NCBI GenBank assembly: GCA_019313695.1
Contig: JAFDAS010000029.1
Location: 1-34,293, forward strand
DNA length: 34,293 nt
From: Deltaproteobacteria bacterium
Lineage (GTDB): Bacteria; Desulfobacterota; Syntrophia; Syntrophales; UBA2210
Direction of reading: 5' to 3'
The notes beneath the pieces are model-generated. The model worked only from the letters and a program-made list of their open reading frames with translations, was not told the DNA's origin and did no database searches. This document shows positions 31,617-34,293 of the stretch, in pieces; positions within the stretch are counted from its first letter, which is position 1, and every line of letters begins with the position of its first letter. The translations under genes and the position numbers were made by a program.

Positions 31617-33554
31617 CTACTTTTTATTCTTGATTAGTGACAACATTCCTCCGGCCAGAACAATATCCTTTGCCCTTTCAGAGAGATCACAGTCAACCTC
31701 AAACTCCACTCCTTTGGTGGCATTCTTGACAACCAGAGTCTTCCCCAGGCTGATCTTTTCTCGTATATCCGGAATTTCCAGTCTGTCGCCTTGGTCTATC
31801 TTGTCGTAGTCGTCTTCGTTCCTGAATGTCACAGGAACAATACCGAAGTTTATCAGGTTCGCCGTGTGTATTCTTTCGAAGGACTTGGCTAATACCGCCT
31901 TCACTCCCATATACATTGGGCAAAGCGCCGCGTGTTCCCTCGATGATCCCTGCCCGTAGCTGAGCCCGCCTACGATGATGTTGTGCATTCCGGAATCCCT
32001 TATTTCCCTGGCCCTGTTGTAAAACCCGGTGTCAAGAACTTCGAACAGGAATTCGGAATACCTGGGCACGTTGGACCTGTATTTCATCCTGGAGCCGGCC
32101 GGTATGATGTGATCCGTGGTGATATTGTCCTCCACCTTTATGGTTACGACACCGGTCACAGTTTCGGGCAGCGGGTCATTGCTCGGCGGTTCTCCAATAT
32201 TGGGACCCCTGTAAATCTCGACACTGTCCGGATCGTCGGAAGGGGGAAGTATCATCGAATCATCTATTATGAATTCATCGGGAATTGCGATCTCGGGATA
32301 CGGCATTCCCAGGCCCCTCGGATCAGTAATCTTTCCCGTTATTACTGCCGCCGCCGCCGTCTCCGGACTTACCAGATAGACATTAGCACTCTTCGTTCCC
32401 GATCTGGCCAGGAAGTTTCTGTTGCTGGTCCTGAGGGATACGGCACCGGTCTGTGGTGACTGACTGTTTCCTATGCAGAAACCGCAGGCGTTCTCTTCCA
32501 GTCTGACACCCGTCTCGATGAGATCGGCCAGAGCGCCATTCCGGGCCAGCATGTCCACCACCTGTTTTGAGCCCGGAGCCAGGACAAAACTTACATTCGG
32601 GTGCACTTTTTTACCCTTCAGGGTCTTTGCAACAACCATTAGATCCCTGTATGAAGAGTTGGTGCAGGAACCCACACACACCTGGTTAACATCCATACCC
32701 TCAAGTTCCTTTACGGCGGATATGTTGCAGGGACTGTGAGGGGTTGCCGTCAGAGGAACCAGTTCCGACAGATCGATATCTATGACCTTGAAGCATTCGG
32801 CTCCAGGGTCTGCATCAAGTTCCTGCCAGCCCCCTTCCCTGGCCTGAGCCTTGAGGAACTTCCTGGTCTCTTCGTCACTCGGAAATATGGATGTTGTCAC
32901 GCCGCACTCAGCGCCCATGTTGGCAATGGTTGCCCTCTCGGGTACGGTCAGTGTTTCTACACCGGACCCGCCATACTCGAACACACACCCTACATTCCCC
33001 TTCGTTCCAAATATCTCCAGAATCTTGAGTATCACATCCTTGGCGCTCACCCAGGACTCCAATTTGCCTGTCAGATTGATCCTGATTACCCTGGGACAGG
33101 TCAGGAAGAACGGTTCACCGGCCATGGCCAGCGCCACATCAAGGCCGCCCGCCCCGATGGCTATCTGTCCGATACCACCGCCTGTGGGAGTATGACTGTC
33201 GGAACCCAGGAGAGTTGTTCCGGGCTTTCCAAACCTTTCCAGGTGCACCTGATGGCAAATCCCGTTTCCCGCCCTGGAATAATCCAGGCCATACCTGGCT
33301 GCCACTGTCTGAAGATATCTGTGATCGTCCGCGTTCTCGAACCCTATCTGTATAGTGTTGTGATCAACAAAGCTCACCGAGCTGTCTGTTTTTACCCTGT
33401 CAAGGCCCATGGCCTCGAATTGCAGACAGGCCATTGTTCCTGTGGCATCCTGGGTCAGGGTCTGGTCTATGCGAATACCGATTTCATTACCCGGTTCATA
33501 TTCACCCGAGACAAGATGTCTTTCCAATATTTTTTGTGTGAGAGTCTTTGTCAT
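31617..33554 (-). CDS. Aconitate hydratase
   Basis: A 645-residue Fe-S enzyme interconverting citrate and isocitrate. The early part has [20 protein letters not shown]. The [4Fe-4S] cysteines are in [11 protein letters not shown] and [12 protein letters not shown]. The C-terminal swivel domain includes [17 protein letters not shown] and [17 protein letters not shown]. The length and domain order match the mitochondrial-like short aconitase common in anaerobic deltaproteobacteria. AGGGGAAA precedes the ATG. Its promoter is read on the reverse strand at 33631-33658, back to back with that of a DtxR-family gene. Iron-dependent regulation of this Fe-S enzyme is plausible but inferred. Confidence 0.96.
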   Translation of the reverse strand: MTKTLTQKILERHLVSGEYEPGNEIGIRIDQTLTQDATGTMACLQFEAMGLDRVKTDSSVSFVDHNTIQIGFENADDHRYLQTVAARYGLDYSRAGNGICHQVHLERFGKPGTTLLGSDSHTPTGGGIGQIAIGAGGLDVALAMAGEPFFLTCPRVIRINLTGKLESWVSAKDVILKILEIFGTKGNVGCVFEYGGSGVETLTVPERATIANMGAECGVTTSIFPSDEETRKFLKAQAREGGWQELDADPGAECFKVIDIDLSELVPLTATPHSPCNISAVKELEGMDVNQVCVGSCTNSSYRDLMVVAKTLKGKKVHPNVSFVLAPGSKQVVDMLARNGALADLIETGVRLEENACGFCIGNSQSPQTGAVSLRTSNRNFLARSGTKSANVYLVSPETAAAAVITGKITDPRGLGMPYPEIAIPDEFIIDDSMILPPSDDPDSVEIYRGPNIGEPPSNDPLPETVTGVVTIKVEDNITTDHIIPAGSRMKYRSNVPRYSEFLFEVLDTGFYNRAREIRDSGMHNIIVGGLSYGQGSSREHAALCPMYMGVKAVLAKSFERIHTANLINFGIVPVTFRNEDDYDKIDQGDRLEIPDIREKISLGKTLVVKNATKGVEFEVDCDLSERAKDIVLAGGMLSLIKNKK

Positions 33555-33630
33555 CTAAGTTTCCCCTGCTTGAAATTTGAATATACGTACAATTGAACAT
33601 ACTCGAATGAGCGTAACGATCGGGTAACGA

Positions 33631-33658
33631 ATAATACGCCCGTAGCAATAATTGTCAA
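33631..33658 (-). promoter_or_regulatory. Sigma-70 promoter for aconitase
   Basis: On the reverse strand TTGACA (plus 33653-33658) and TATTAT (33631-33636) are separated by 16 bases, upstream of the aconitase start at 33554. This is close to the consensus. Confidence 0.7.
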
Positions 33659-33696
33659 GAAATTTCAGGAAAAGTGTTGGCAATATCAAAAAAAGC

Positions 33697-33726
33697 TTGA
33701 CATAGCATATTTTATTAGTTTATTAG
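33697..33726 (+). promoter_or_regulatory. Sigma-70 promoter for the DtxR-family gene
   Basis: A perfect TTGACA (33697-33702) and a TATTAG (33721-33726) are 18 bases apart, about 60 bases upstream of the regulator's start. It faces away from the aconitase promoter with about 40 bases between the two -35 boxes. Confidence 0.6.
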
Positions 33727-33733
33727 AACTAAG

Positions 33734-33747
33734 TTAGAAGATTCTAA
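33734..33747. promoter_or_regulatory. Palindrome, possible autoregulatory operator
   Basis: ttagaa-ga-ttctaa is a 14-base inverted repeat just downstream of the regulator's -10 box. Position and symmetry fit an operator for the DtxR-family protein. It does not clearly match the classic DtxR or MntR box, so it is a candidate only. Confidence 0.4.
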
Positions 33748-33785
33748 TATTATTGTTCCAGGGTTTTATGGATGGGCAGGAGATT

Positions 33786-34208
33786 ATGAGTACAAAAGCA
33801 TTAAGCTCTACAATGGAAGATTATCTGGAGACTGTTCTCAATCTGGAGAAGGATAAAAAATTTGTCCGGGTCAAAGATATAGCCCAGAAGATGGATGTAA
33901 AGCTGCCGACGGTTACCAGCATGTTGAACAATCTTGTAGAGAGGGGTCTGATCAATCATGAAAAGTATGAGTATGTCGAATTGACAAAGAAGGGTGCCCA
34001 TATAGCAAAGGATATCTACCGCCGACATGTTATTTTTCGTGATTTTCTGACAGGCATATTAAACATAGATCCTAAAACGGCTGAAGAAGATGCCTGTAAA
34101 ATGGAACATGTTGTCAGTCCTGTTACACTGGAGAGGTTTGTCAAGTTTATGGAATTTGTTGAAAGCTGTCCGAGGGGTGGTGCCTATTCCGATGATTCCG
34201 CCATGTGA
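33786..34208 (+). CDS. DtxR-family metal-dependent regulator, C-terminus replaced by mobile-element sequence
   Basis: The start is the ATG at 33786 (MSTKALSS), with GGGCAGGAG just upstream; the track's 33753 start is less likely. The 140-residue protein has the winged helix-turn-helix (about 6-65: MEDYLETVLNLEK, VRVKDIAQKMDVKLPTVTSM, ELTKKGAHIA). The metal-binding and dimerisation helices follow, containing RRHVIFRDFLTGIL and EEDACKMEHVVSPVTLERFV. Short-form relatives go on after CPRGG with about ten to twenty residues; here CPRGG is followed by AYSDDSAM and a stop, read from the repeats of a mobile element. The protein probably still folds. Metal (Fe or Mn) is not assigned; a feo or transport gene could lie beyond the edge. 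Confidence 0.85.
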   Translation: MSTKALSSTMEDYLETVLNLEKDKKFVRVKDIAQKMDVKLPTVTSMLNNLVERGLINHEKYEYVELTKKGAHIAKDIYRRHVIFRDFLTGILNIDPKTAEEDACKMEHVVSPVTLERFVKFMEFVESCPRGGAYSDDSAM

Positions 34209-34293
34209 TTCCGAAGGAAGCCGCCACCCTGTTCCGATGCAAAGCGCCAGGGTATTCCGATGATTCCGCCACCCCCCAGTCGGAGCGTAGCGA
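34181..34293. mobile_element. End of an IS21-type element (continues off right edge)
   Basis: Starting at tgcctattccgatgattccg the sequence has four imperfect repeats of a TTCCGATG-xx-GCCGCCA-like unit: attccgatgattccgcca (34186-34203), attccgaaggaagccgccac (about 34207), gttccgatgcaaagcgcca (about 34234) and attccgatgattccgccacc (about 34253). Multiple repeated end motifs are typical of IS21-family termini. The window stops before any transposase gene, so the family call is tentative. The first repeat begins within the DtxR-family coding region. Confidence 0.5.

Noticed and set aside
32736-33596. 286-residue forward ORF
   Set aside because: Opposite-strand shadow of aconitase.

Overview
The window looks like chromosome from an anaerobic Gram-negative bacterium, most likely a deltaproteobacterium (Desulfobacterota; sulfate reducer or syntroph). 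The pointers are a glycyl radical enzyme with its radical-SAM activase, several outer-membrane beta-barrel and periplasmic proteins, an NtrC-type two-component pair, and many small palindromic repeats and MITE-like elements. No rRNA, convincing tRNA, CRISPR array or complete transposase gene was seen. This placement is inference; nothing in the window is a phylogenetic marker strong enough to name a genus.

Left part (1-9.3 kb, minus strand): the 5' end of a response regulator runs off the left edge. Next comes a five-gene envelope block, read right to left: a TPR plus beta-barrel protein resembling Slam (surface lipoprotein assembly modulator), a FecR-domain protein whose C-terminus resembles the TbpB-type small beta-barrel carried by Slam substrates, a LolA-like outer-membrane lipoprotein-sorting protein, an RND/MMPL exporter fused to a C-terminal cyclic-nucleotide-binding domain, and an outer-membrane beta-barrel. 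A degenerate MITE and palindromes separate the first two genes from the last three. The likely job is moving a hydrophobic cargo and a sensor-like protein to or across the outer membrane.

Middle part (9.3-18 kb, plus strand): after an 850-base gap with repeats comes a glycyl radical enzyme (Cys-x-Glu type, substrate unknown) and its activase. A start-only fragment of a PNPOx-like flavoprotein gene follows. About 3.4 kb of debris comes next: a truncated DNA methyltransferase, a MITE, a membrane acyltransferase-like gene flanked by identical REP palindromes, a GNAT gene, a LysE fragment fused to a NifX-like fragment, and a second copy of the activase tail. The complete PNPOx-like gene stands at the end. 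Nested direct repeats show that this was once a compact activase-PNPOx operon or two paralogous operons.

Right-middle part (18-23.4 kb): an NtrC-type regulator (GAFSGA variant of GAFTGA) and its overlapping sensor kinase, then yggU-divIVA-yggT on the minus strand, divergent from proC.

Right part (23.5-34.3 kb): a carbohydrate region with two GH130 proteins and two GT4-type proteins, one carrying a C-terminal alpha-helical glycosidase-like domain; it may make and recycle a mannose-containing glycan. Upstream in the same direction lie icd and aconitase. Aconitase is divergent from a DtxR-family regulator with clear facing promoters. The regulator's C-terminus runs into repeats that look like an IS21-type element end, which continues off the right edge.
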